This document shows positions 1-6,509 of a stretch of 8,357 nt of DNA, piece by piece. Source of the stretch: Treponema sp. (GTDB lineage: Bacteria; Spirochaetota; Spirochaetia; Treponematales; Treponemataceae); NCBI GenBank assembly GCA_024691265.1, contig JAILNT010000136.1, positions 1 to 8,357 of the forward strand, read 5' to 3'. The number at the start of each line of letters is the position of its first letter. The first letter of the stretch is position 1. The notes under the pieces were generated by a model. That model had not been told where the DNA came from and did not search any database. It saw nothing but the letters and a program-made list of their open reading frames with translations. The translations under genes and the position numbers were made by a program.

Positions 1-1
1 T

Positions 2-451
2 GCAATTCTTTTGACTATAGCTATTTATATATTTTTTTCCTATAGTTTTTCAGGACAAGCGATAAAAATATGGGGTAAATCAAATGAATTTGCTTCATAT
101 TGTGGTTACTCTCCGCTAAAAGCAAATCTTGGTATTATATCTATCTCTGGTGCTATTCATGGAATAGTAGGATTTGTATGTGTTTGTGGAAGCTATTACA
201 CTTGTCATGAAGGCTTTTATTCAGGAATGGGCTGGAATGCTCTTTCTTGTGCTTTAATTGCAAAACGAAATCCTATTTTAATAATACCGTCTGCTTTATT
301 TCTGGCATGGTTATATACTTCTGCTGACAGGACAGCCTTATTACATAATTTTAATTTTGATATTTCTGGAGTAATTCAAGGTTTAATACTTTTCCTTATA
401 GCAATTCCTCTTGTAATAAAATCAAATAAACAAGGAGCTGTAAAAAAATGA
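2..451 (+). CDS. ABC transporter permease, YufP-like (BmpA/PnrA-type importer), 3' part only
   Basis: This is the C-terminal 149 residues of an inner-membrane permease. The frame is open to the left edge, so the gene begins outside the window; a TTG at position 11 lies mid-gene and is not a start. The protein is very hydrophobic. It keeps the order seen at the end of family BPD_transp_2 permeases such as YufP: a coupling-loop segment (SNEFASYCGYSPLKAN, the place of the usual AA-x-x-x-G loop), a helix with a small-residue run (SISGAIHGIVG), a FYSGMGWNALSCALIAKRNP segment matching the family's 'G-x-G-F-x-(A/G)-I-A-V-A-L-L-G-x-N-P' region, and a final helix (VIQGLILFLIAIPLVI). Its stop overlaps the next permease start by four bases (ATGA), so the two are translationally coupled and probably pair as a heterodimer. 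In spirochaetes this family includes purine-nucleoside importers; the substrate here is inferred only, because the binding protein is not in view. Confidence 0.85.
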   Translation, partial: AILLTIAIYIFFSYSFSGQAIKIWGKSNEFASYCGYSPLKANLGIISISGAIHGIVGFVCVCGSYYTCHEGFYSGMGWNALSCALIAKRNPILIIPSALFLAWLYTSADRTALLHNFNFDISGVIQGLILFLIAIPLVIKSNKQGAVKK

Positions 452-1263
452 TTTTACAAATTATATCGTCGTCTATTCCTTTAGTACTTGTTACTATGGG
501 AGCTTTGATGAGTGAGTATACAGGCAGAATGGCTCTCTTTCTTGATGGACTTGTAAATCTTTCAGCTTTTTTATGCTTTGCTTTTACAATGCTCACAAAA
601 AATGTATTTTTGGCTTCATTTCTTTCCATTCTAGTATCAACTGCATTCATAGCTTTAGCAGAAAGAATAACTACAAAAACAAAAGCAAATCCTTTTCTTA
701 CAGGACTAGCACTAAATCTATTATGTTCTGCAATGGCTTCAATGATTTCTTCTATTGCTTTTAATACAAGAGGAGTTTTAACATCATTAGATTTATTTTC
801 GTTTGATGCAAAGCTTGCAAGAAATATAACAAGTCTAATTGGTATTTTTATAATAATTACAGTAGTTTTTGTCTTGTATAAAACAAAAAAAGGGTTATAT
901 TTTCGCATTACAGGAACAGATGAAAAAGTTCTTGAAGCAAGAGGTATAAATACAGGCTATTATAAATTTTCAGGCTGGATAGGAGCTGCAATTTTTGGAA
1001 GTTTAGCTGGTTGCTTTTTATCGATAAGACTTTCTTCTTTTGTTCCTAATATATCAAGCGGTAGAGGTTGGACTGCTCTTGCAGCCGTCTATCTTGGGAA
1101 AAAAAATGCTGCAGCCGTAATTGGTGCAGCATTAATCTTATCAGCAGCAGAATTTGCAGCAAGTAATGCTCAAAATATAAGCTTATTTGCCACAATTCCT
1201 TCTTCTATTCTACTCGCTCTGCCCTACATCGTCTCTATTATCCTTATTCTCTTCATTCATTGA
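448..1263 (+). CDS. ABC transporter permease, YufQ-like (BmpA/PnrA-type importer), short C-terminus
   Basis: A 271-residue integral membrane protein, the probable second permease of the importer begun upstream. The ATG at 448 overlaps the previous stop, and AAGGAG at 432-437 is a good ribosome binding site. Family features seen: LVLVTMGALMSEYTGRM near residues 12-28 (position of the usual L-x-x-x-G-E-x-x-S-E-R-x-G-V segment); ANPFLTGLALNLL at 80-92; the coupling loop GTDEKVLEARGINTG at 156-170; a helix IGAAIFGSLAG at 178-188; SSGRGWTALAAVYLGKKN at 203-220; and a last helix LPYIVSIILILFI at 258-270. The usual N-I-G-x-E-G motif near residue 30 is replaced by LFLDGL, so it is a divergent member. 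From memory, relatives run to about 300-320 residues, with a conserved A-P-x-A-L-G tail after the last helix. That tail is missing here: the frame ends inside the convergent chemoreceptor gene. Substrate unknown, nucleoside-like by family. Confidence 0.85.
   Translation: MILQIISSSIPLVLVTMGALMSEYTGRMALFLDGLVNLSAFLCFAFTMLTKNVFLASFLSILVSTAFIALAERITTKTKANPFLTGLALNLLCSAMASMISSIAFNTRGVLTSLDLFSFDAKLARNITSLIGIFIIITVVFVLYKTKKGLYFRITGTDEKVLEARGINTGYYKFSGWIGAAIFGSLAGCFLSIRLSSFVPNISSGRGWTALAAVYLGKKNAAAVIGAALILSAAEFAASNAQNISLFATIPSSILLALPYIVSIILILFIH
1099..1133 (-). terminator. Probable intrinsic terminator of the chemoreceptor gene, inside the permease ORF
   Basis: On the minus strand a nine-base perfect stem (AATGCTGCA, 1133-1125, with TGCAGCATT, 1113-1105) is followed at once by a run of eight T, two of which also pair in the stem (1106-1099). 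CC/GG in the loop can add two pairs with one bulged C, leaving an AATTAC loop. It lies about 75 bases past the receptor stop at 1210. The plus strand has no T-run after the stem, so the signal is one-directional. It sits in permease codons for KKNAAAVIGAA. Confidence 0.6.
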
Positions 1264-3231
1264 GTCTGCTGGATTTTCTTTATCAACCGTAGCAGTGTCA
1301 ACAGCTTTCTCTTCTGAAACCTGTTCTTCAATGATATCTCCTGTAGCTGTATCTGAAACTTTCTGTAAATTTTCTTCATCTTCAGGTTTTACAGTTTTGA
1401 ATTCAGAAAGGATAGTTCCAACTTCGCTCATATTCTCAAAATTCTGTGTAGACAAATCGCTTACATCTGCCATTTGTTTTACAATATCAGCCGTACCTTC
1501 TCTTATTTCTGAAATACCCTCTGCAGAACTTTTGAAAATATTATTCATAGATGACATTTCATTTGATACAAGAGATTGGTGTTCAGAAAGCTGACCACAA
1601 TAATTATTAATTTTTTCTGCAGAAGCTGTTATCTGTGCAGTTTTGTTAGAGATTTCTCCCGTAGCTACATTTGCAGAAGAAACACTTGCAGAGATTTCTT
1701 TTAATGATGCAAGCATTTCTGTTGCCTGTGTACTAACCTTTCTAAAAGCTTCCTGTGCATTATTACTTGAAACATTTGCTTCGTTAACTTTATCGATAAT
1801 AGCATAAATAGATGTGCTAATACGTTTTGCATTCTCTCCTGTACTTTCTGCAAGAGACCTGATTTCTTCTGCAACAACACCGAATCCTTTTCCAGCCTCT
1901 CCGGCATGAGCAGATTCAATTGCAGCATTCATTGAAAGTAAATTTGTCTGCTCTGAAATTGCATTAATAATCGTAACGACATCACTTACTTCTCCAAGCT
2001 GACTTGTTATAGCTTCAAGTACCTGATTTGTTGCAGATATTTTTTCATCGCCATCTCGAACAAGCAGCTGCATTTCTTCCGCACTTGCAGTCCTTTCTTC
2101 TGCCATAGAATTTATGCGGCTTAAATTTTTTGCCATCGATTCGACAGCAGTATTACTTTGTTCAATAGCTTCAAATTGCTTATGATTATCTTCTACAAGA
2201 ATTTTTGAAACAGCAGACATGTGCATTAAAGCATCATTTGTTCTTTCGACAGCATTATTTAAAGAGTCAAATTGGTTTGTAAGGCTGTTAATATTAGAAT
2301 CAATCTGATGAATTGCAGCTGCAGATGATTTTGAAGCCATGTCAATAGATTTTCCAGAGTCTATTGCAGACATTGAAGAATGCTGAACAAGCAAGAAGAA
2401 TTCATTTAAATTTGAGATAGCATTATTCAAATCAACCTGAAGCTCTCCTACTTCATCTTTTTCAGAAGCTTTTATTCTTACTGTAAAATCTTTTTGAGCA
2501 AGTAAAGCTGTTATTCTCTGAAGATTCTTTATACGCCTTGTAATTTTTCCTGTGATACGTGAAACTATTAATACCATTATAATAGTTACAAAAACTGTTA
2601 TACAAAGTGCTAAAAGTCTAAATATTCTTTCAACTAACAAAACTTCTTCATTTAATCCAGCAGAAAGACTTCCTATTACGCTAACAAGACTATCACTTGT
2701 ATACTGCAATGTTGCGAGCAAGGTTTCCAAAGCATTCATTTCAACTCTTAACTTTGCAATATCGTCATCTTTATAAATATCTATTGCATAAAGAAGTCCA
2801 TGACTTGATACAGAATATTCAAATCCTTTTGGAAGCTCAAGATTAACTATTGTATAGAAATGCTCCCCTATCTGATTAAATTTATCTTCCAGCAATTTCC
2901 ATACAGTCTCAAGATTACCAACTTTCTTCTCTAAATCTTTTAAAAGTATTTTTCTACCTTCACCATTTATTATGGTATCAAAACTTTCGGCATTGAGAGC
3001 TATTAATCTTTCCCATTCAGGATAAAGTTCAGTCATACTTGTAGAACTTGCTTTCACCCTATTTGTAAATCCTGAAACCTTTTCATAGTTATACTGCAAT
3101 AGAGTTAATTTATACTGGTAATCTTTCAGCTTTAACTGTTGTGCAGAGCCAAAAATAAGTATTGCAGACAAAATAACTAACTGGATTACAAGCCATACAA
3201 TAAGTAAATGGAATTTTCTACCGAGCTTCAT
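1210..3231 (-). CDS. Methyl-accepting chemotaxis protein (transmembrane chemoreceptor)
   Basis: A complete 673-residue receptor that would sense a ligand outside the inner membrane and control CheA through CheW. Order of parts: short basic N-terminus; membrane helix about 8-28; a mostly helical, ligand-type-unknown periplasmic domain about 29-203; second membrane helix about 204-224; HAMP about 225-278 (ITRRIKNLQRIT, then DEVGELQVDLN); long coiled-coil signalling domain about 280-610; and an acidic tail about 614-673. The hairpin tip is at about 424-459 (AISEQTNLLSMNAAIESAHAG, then EAGKGFGVVAEEIRSLA) and is close to the universal CheA/CheW-binding tip, with SM in place of the common AL. About 154 residues lie on each side of the tip, suggesting the 44-heptad class (inference). 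No C-terminal NWETF-type CheR/CheB tether is seen. The ATG at 3231 has AAAGGTG four bases upstream. It stands alone, converging on the permease with a 54-base overlap. Confidence 0.95.
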   Translation of the reverse strand: MKLGRKFHLLIVWLVIQLVILSAILIFGSAQQLKLKDYQYKLTLLQYNYEKVSGFTNRVKASSTSMTELYPEWERLIALNAESFDTIINGEGRKILLKDLEKKVGNLETVWKLLEDKFNQIGEHFYTIVNLELPKGFEYSVSSHGLLYAIDIYKDDDIAKLRVEMNALETLLATLQYTSDSLVSVIGSLSAGLNEEVLLVERIFRLLALCITVFVTIIMVLIVSRITGKITRRIKNLQRITALLAQKDFTVRIKASEKDEVGELQVDLNNAISNLNEFFLLVQHSSMSAIDSGKSIDMASKSSAAAIHQIDSNINSLTNQFDSLNNAVERTNDALMHMSAVSKILVEDNHKQFEAIEQSNTAVESMAKNLSRINSMAEERTASAEEMQLLVRDGDEKISATNQVLEAITSQLGEVSDVVTIINAISEQTNLLSMNAAIESAHAGEAGKGFGVVAEEIRSLAESTGENAKRISTSIYAIIDKVNEANVSSNNAQEAFRKVSTQATEMLASLKEISASVSSANVATGEISNKTAQITASAEKINNYCGQLSEHQSLVSNEMSSMNNIFKSSAEGISEIREGTADIVKQMADVSDLSTQNFENMSEVGTILSEFKTVKPEDEENLQKVSDTATGDIIEEQVSEEKAVDTATVDKENPADSMNEENKDNRDDVGQSE

Positions 3232-3282
3232 ATTTCACCTTTGAAATTAATATTTTCTTCTCTCCTTTTTTTTATAAAGGAC

Positions 3283-3310
3283 AAAAGCGTAAATTAGATA
3301 TACGCTCTTT
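3283..3310 (-). repeat. Inverted repeat in the chemoreceptor leader
   Basis: AGCGTA (3286-3291) and TACGCT (3301-3306) form a six-base inverted repeat around nine AT-rich bases. Flanking A and T runs extend the arms with one bulge. It would lie in the 5' untranslated region if the candidate promoter at 3378-3406 is right, 55 or more bases before the start codon. It could be an mRNA hairpin or an operator. A second weak hairpin (CCTTT/AAAGG on the minus strand, about 3264-3280) follows it. Confidence 0.4.
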
Positions 3311-3377
3311 GAAAGTACAAAACAGTCAGTATAGTAATAAAAGCTTCACTAACATGTCATTTTTTTTTGTTAGAAGA

Positions 3378-3406
3378 ATTTTAAGACAGAATTTATCAAA
3401 ATGCAA
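3378..3406 (-). promoter_or_regulatory. Candidate sigma-70-type promoter for the chemoreceptor gene
   Basis: On the minus strand TTGCAT (3406-3401) is followed after exactly 17 bases by TAAAAT (3383-3378), predicting a transcript start near 3371 and a leader of about 140 bases. It lies just downstream of the lysS terminator, which isolates the receptor as its own unit. No sigma-28-like flagellar promoter was evident. The region is AT-rich, so chance matches are common. Confidence 0.45.
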
Positions 3407-3454
3407 CAAAAATAATACTTATTTGTAATTTTTAGCTCTGTAACTGTTTTTTAT

Positions 3455-3490
3455 AAAAAAAGCCTCACACTTTAAAAGTGTAAGGCTTTT
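3455..3490 (-). terminator. Intrinsic terminator after lysS
   Basis: On the minus strand AAAAGCCT-T-ACACT pairs with AGTGT-G-AGGCTTTT around a short TTTAA-type loop, followed by a run of seven T (3461-3455). The one non-Watson-Crick position is a G-U wobble in the minus-strand RNA but a C-A mismatch in the plus-strand RNA. This indicates the structure serves the minus strand. It begins about 23 bases past the lysS stop. Confidence 0.88.
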
Positions 3491-3512
3491 ATCATTCTAA
3501 AAAACGAATATA

Positions 3513-5150
3513 TTAATATACACTAAGAATCTTTTGAAGCTTTTCTTTTCCAATGATTCTCATAAAGTTTGCAAGACGTGGTCCCTGGTCTTTATTTATA
3601 AGTGCATGATACATTGCAGTAAACAATGCTTTTGCTTCAAGACCAAGACTTGTTGCTATATCATACATTGCCTGCTGACATTCTTTATCTAAAGCATATT
3701 CATCAAGCTTTGGTACAACTTCATCTCTTACACGCTTAACTGCTGTAAGCATGTCTCCTGTTATATCTTCAGCCTTGCTTCCATCATTACGGATAGAGAA
3801 ACAGAAATCAGGTGCATAAGTTGGAGCACTTTCGTTAATCCAATACCAAGCACATGCACATCTTCTCTTTAGTGTTTCAACCTGTTCAGGCTTTATATCC
3901 TTAAATGTAGCAATTACTGCATCAATATCACCAGAGTATGTCTGCAATAATGTAGTAAGCATTCTAAATGGAACCTGATAAGGCATTACAGCTGGCATAC
4001 CGGCTTCTATCTGGCTAAGCTCATATATTCTCTTTTCACGAAGAATAATATTTTCTCTCTTAGCAGGATCTTTTTCTTTAGGCTGCTCAACACCCCATGC
4101 AATACGCTCTGTTCTATCATAAGCTTCGTATACTGTAACAACATCAAGGTCAAAGCTGATAGAGAATTCATGGTCAACTTTATTCTGTGCAAAAATATAG
4201 CGAAGAACTTCAGGCTGATATACTTCAAGAGCATCTACAAGAGAAATTACCTTTCCTTTTGAAGATGACATTTTTCCAGGAACACCCTTGAGTTTTACGA
4301 AGTCATACTTCATTGTTACAGGAGCATCCCAGCCATAAACCTTTCTAGAAACAAGTTTTGCTGTATCATAGCTTCCACCAGGACTGATATGGTCTTTTCC
4401 ACCCGGTTCAAATACTACTTTTTCTTCATTCCATCTCATTGGCCAGTCAACACGCCAACCGAGCTTAAATTCTTTTGATGTACGAAGATCTCCATGTTCT
4501 TCATGGCCACAACTTGTACATCGATATGTAACTCCATACTCTCCATCATAATCAATGATTTCTGTAGTATCTTTATTACACTTACAGCAGAAAGCAGCTA
4601 CAGGCCAGTAGACATCGCTATCCTTCATTTTGTGTTCATCATCACGATATTCATTCAAACACTGCTTAATGAGTTCACGATTTTGAAGAGCCTTTTTCAT
4701 GCCTTCTACATAACGATTTGCTCTATAACGACTTGCCTGATATAAAAATTCTGGGTGAATACCAACACGAGGAAGCTGCATTTCTATATCTTTTTCATGA
4801 TGACGTGCATAATTTTCATCACGGTCAAATGTATCTGGTACCATTGTAATTGGATAACGAAGATATTTTTCAAGAACTTCTGGTTTTGGCATATTTCCAG
4901 GAACTTTACGGAATACATCATAGTCGTCCCATGAATATATAAAGCGTACATTCTTGCCTCTATCACGCAAGGCACGTACAATCAAATCTACAGTGATAAT
5001 TTCACGGAAGTTTCCAATGTGTACAGTTCCACTTGGAGTGATACCACTAGCACAAGTATATGAAGGAAGGTCACCCTTTTCCTTAATGATTCTGGCTGCC
5101 TGCTGGTCAGCCCAGTGGCAAAGTTCTTTTAAGTCTCTTTCATTGCTCAT
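3513..5150 (-). CDS. lysS: Lysyl-tRNA synthetase, class I (archaeal type)
   Basis: A complete 545-residue enzyme that charges tRNA-Lys with lysine using ATP, in the cytoplasm. It belongs to the class I (Rossmann-fold) LysRS family, unrelated in fold to the class II LysRS of most bacteria. Seen directly: ASGITPSGTVHIGNFRE at 34-50 carries the HIGH-type motif (HIGN, 44-47); FIYSWDDYDVFRKVPGN at 70-86; a zinc-ribbon-like pair C188/C191 (FCCKC) and C211/C214 (CTSC); EPGGKDHISPGGS at 248-260; and KMSSSKG at 293-299, the KMSKS-type loop. The C-terminal part is the helical anticodon-binding region. The length is close to that of the Borrelia enzyme. The start at 5150 is supported by family-like N-terminal sequence (HWADQQAARIIKEKGD), although no clear Shine-Dalgarno sequence precedes it. 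It is last in the minus-strand series, 38 bases after the SPOR gene, with a strong terminator behind it. Confidence 0.97.
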   Translation of the reverse strand: MSNERDLKELCHWADQQAARIIKEKGDLPSYTCASGITPSGTVHIGNFREIITVDLIVRALRDRGKNVRFIYSWDDYDVFRKVPGNMPKPEVLEKYLRYPITMVPDTFDRDENYARHHEKDIEMQLPRVGIHPEFLYQASRYRANRYVEGMKKALQNRELIKQCLNEYRDDEHKMKDSDVYWPVAAFCCKCNKDTTEIIDYDGEYGVTYRCTSCGHEEHGDLRTSKEFKLGWRVDWPMRWNEEKVVFEPGGKDHISPGGSYDTAKLVSRKVYGWDAPVTMKYDFVKLKGVPGKMSSSKGKVISLVDALEVYQPEVLRYIFAQNKVDHEFSISFDLDVVTVYEAYDRTERIAWGVEQPKEKDPAKRENIILREKRIYELSQIEAGMPAVMPYQVPFRMLTTLLQTYSGDIDAVIATFKDIKPEQVETLKRRCACAWYWINESAPTYAPDFCFSIRNDGSKAEDITGDMLTAVKRVRDEVVPKLDEYALDKECQQAMYDIATSLGLEAKALFTAMYHALINKDQGPRLANFMRIIGKEKLQKILSVY

Positions 5151-5159
5151 AGTCTTAAA

Positions 5160-5188
5160 AGTATACTTAATAGATACATTTTATGCAA
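5160..5188 (-). promoter_or_regulatory. Probable lysS promoter giving a nearly leaderless mRNA
   Basis: On the minus strand TTGCAT (5188-5183) and TATACT (5165-5160) are separated by exactly 17 bases and fill the gap between the SPOR gene and lysS. Only nine bases separate TATACT from the lysS ATG. With the usual distance the transcript would start near 5153, leaving a leader of about three bases. No Shine-Dalgarno sequence is seen, which fits leaderless translation. Confidence 0.55.
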
Positions 5189-6163
5189 TTATTTATTTTT
5201 TATTGGATAACAGTCAAAACCTGAACTTTTTAATCTTTTACCAACAGAATAGTTTTTATCATCGTCTACAAGTACAAGATAATAAGTTTTTCCATTATCT
5301 CTTACATCACTTTTTATATAAGCCTCAAAACCTGCTGCAGCAAGTTTTGTAACAAGATTTGATGCATTACTCCACTTACTGAAAAGTCCTAATTGCTCTA
5401 TAACTTCAACAGAATCTTTTTTTGATTTTTCAGAATGGGCATATTCATTAATAATCTGAGCTGTTCCATTTTTAGGTATAAAATACCAGAAAGGAGCTGG
5501 TAATAAATAAATATCACCGTTTACAATAGCTGCTTCTGGACTTTTTGGATAAAGCTTACTTAGTTCTTTACCATAATAATCTTTACCTGTAACATACCAT
5601 AAAGTAAGATATATAGATGGCCACACTATTTTCATAGAAGATAGTGTTGTATAAGTTTCTAATTTTGAAATAGGTTCATTTATATCAGATACATCTTGAG
5701 CTTTACACAAGATACACCATTGTTCATAAAGATTTATATAAGCATTTATTTTATCATCTGTAGAATTACGAACGGCAGAAGAAAGATAAATATCAGCAGA
5801 TTCATAGTCCCCTGCTGAAAGAGAACTTCTAACTGCATTTAATATTAGTTGTTCAGAACTTATTTTTTGCATTCCAGCTGCATCTCCTGCGGCTATGGAA
5901 GCTGCATTTACATAAGAAGAACATGCATCAGAATACAAGCCAAGCTGTTCTTGTAAAGCTCCTAAAAATGCAAATAAAGAACGTCTTTCACTTGGAACTT
6001 TTACTTGTGAAATTACACTACGGATATAATCAATAGATTCTAAAGCCGATTCTTTAGAACTACTATTTTCAACTACCTCAGAAGCTGTTAAAGCAAAAGT
6101 ATTACATGATAGTAAAAAATAAAATATTATGAATGTATATAGAATAATACAAGATTTTCGCAC
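5189..6163 (-). CDS. SPOR-domain envelope protein, probable lipoprotein
   Basis: A 324-residue exported protein. Residues 5-19 are a hydrophobic signal segment ending in LLSC, a plausible lipobox with C20 as the lipidated residue; cleavage after TFA (22-24) by signal peptidase I is the alternative. Residues about 35-215 look like helical TPR-type repeats (SERRSLFAFLGALQEQLG, then AGDYESADIYLSSAV). Residues about 255-321 fit a SPOR domain: QLGLFSKWSNASNLVTKLAAAGFEAY, then YYLVLVD and a final GFDCYPI. SPOR domains bind peptidoglycan stripped of stem peptides, often at division sites, so a wall-associated role is likely; the exact job is unknown. The start is GTG at 6163: an in-frame stop lies nine bases upstream and no other start precedes the signal segment. 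The nearest Shine-Dalgarno-like AGAGGA is about 12 bases away, so translation probably depends on coupling to the LapA-like gene, whose stop is two bases upstream. Confidence 0.82.
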   Translation of the reverse strand: MRKSCIILYTFIIFYFLLSCNTFALTASEVVENSSSKESALESIDYIRSVISQVKVPSERRSLFAFLGALQEQLGLYSDACSSYVNAASIAAGDAAGMQKISSEQLILNAVRSSLSAGDYESADIYLSSAVRNSTDDKINAYINLYEQWCILCKAQDVSDINEPISKLETYTTLSSMKIVWPSIYLTLWYVTGKDYYGKELSKLYPKSPEAAIVNGDIYLLPAPFWYFIPKNGTAQIINEYAHSEKSKKDSVEVIEQLGLFSKWSNASNLVTKLAAAGFEAYIKSDVRDNGKTYYLVLVDDDKNYSVGKRLKSSGFDCYPIKNK

Positions 6164-6165
6164 TT

Positions 6166-6483
6166 TTAATTATTGTCCTCTGAAACTATATTCTCTGAAG
6201 AAGCATCAGTATTTTTTGCTTCTTCACAAACTGTATCAGATAATGCATTTTCATCAGGCACAATCTTATTATTCTTTTTTGACGAGAGTTTATTAAAAAG
6301 CATTACCGGTACCATAATAATAACACCGGCAAGAAATGCAACCATAAGACTTACAAAGACAGGGACATCTGTCACAGTTGTGAATATAAGATTCACATCA
6401 CATCTATTATTAATATTAAAACCACAAAATACGGTTAATAATGCTAAAATACAAACGCTTGTTATTACTTTCACTGTGGACAT
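6166..6483 (-). CDS. Small LapA-like (DUF1049) two-helix membrane protein
   Basis: A 105-residue inner-membrane protein. It has one membrane helix at about 4-22, a short link (NINNRCDVNLIFTTVTDV) resembling the family's N-x-x-x-V-x-L-x-F segment, a second helix at about 39-62, a short basic stretch (KLSSKKNNK), and an acidic, disordered cytoplasmic tail. The layout matches the LapA domain family (PF06305). In Escherichia coli, LapA acts with LapB in control of lipopolysaccharide synthesis, but many bacteria, including ones without classical lipopolysaccharide, carry such proteins with no assigned role. The usual cytoplasmic LapB partner is not adjacent; instead the next gene (SPOR) carries TPR-like repeats outside the membrane. 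The ATG at 6483 has a G-rich Shine-Dalgarno (AGGGGG) six bases upstream. It is 26 bases after miaB and two bases before the SPOR gene. Confidence 0.7.
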   Translation of the reverse strand: MSTVKVITSVCILALLTVFCGFNINNRCDVNLIFTTVTDVPVFVSLMVAFLAGVIIMVPVMLFNKLSSKKNNKIVPDENALSDTVCEEAKNTDASSENIVSEDNN

Positions 6484-6509
6484 AACTTTCCCCCTGTCTT
6501 TATATTCGG

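Noticed and set aside
396..908. 170-codon open frame on the minus strand, antisense to the permease
   Set aside because: It lies opposite clear permease coding sequence, has low-complexity Lys/Ile/Ala composition and no recognisable domain.
1187..1594. 135-codon open frame on the plus strand, antisense to the chemoreceptor 3' part
   Set aside because: Its Ser-rich translation is the shadow of the receptor's coiled-coil codons. I also considered it as a lost permease tail, but it shows none of the expected tail motif.
3349..3360. Tiny minus-strand ORF (ATG ACA TGT TAG) after an A-run in the receptor leader
   Set aside because: Three codons, no ribosome binding site, and expected by chance in AT-rich sequence.
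4954..5352. Plus-strand open frame spanning the lysS start and the SPOR gene 3' end
   Set aside because: It crosses two well-supported minus-strand genes, has no plausible ribosome binding site context and no recognisable domain.
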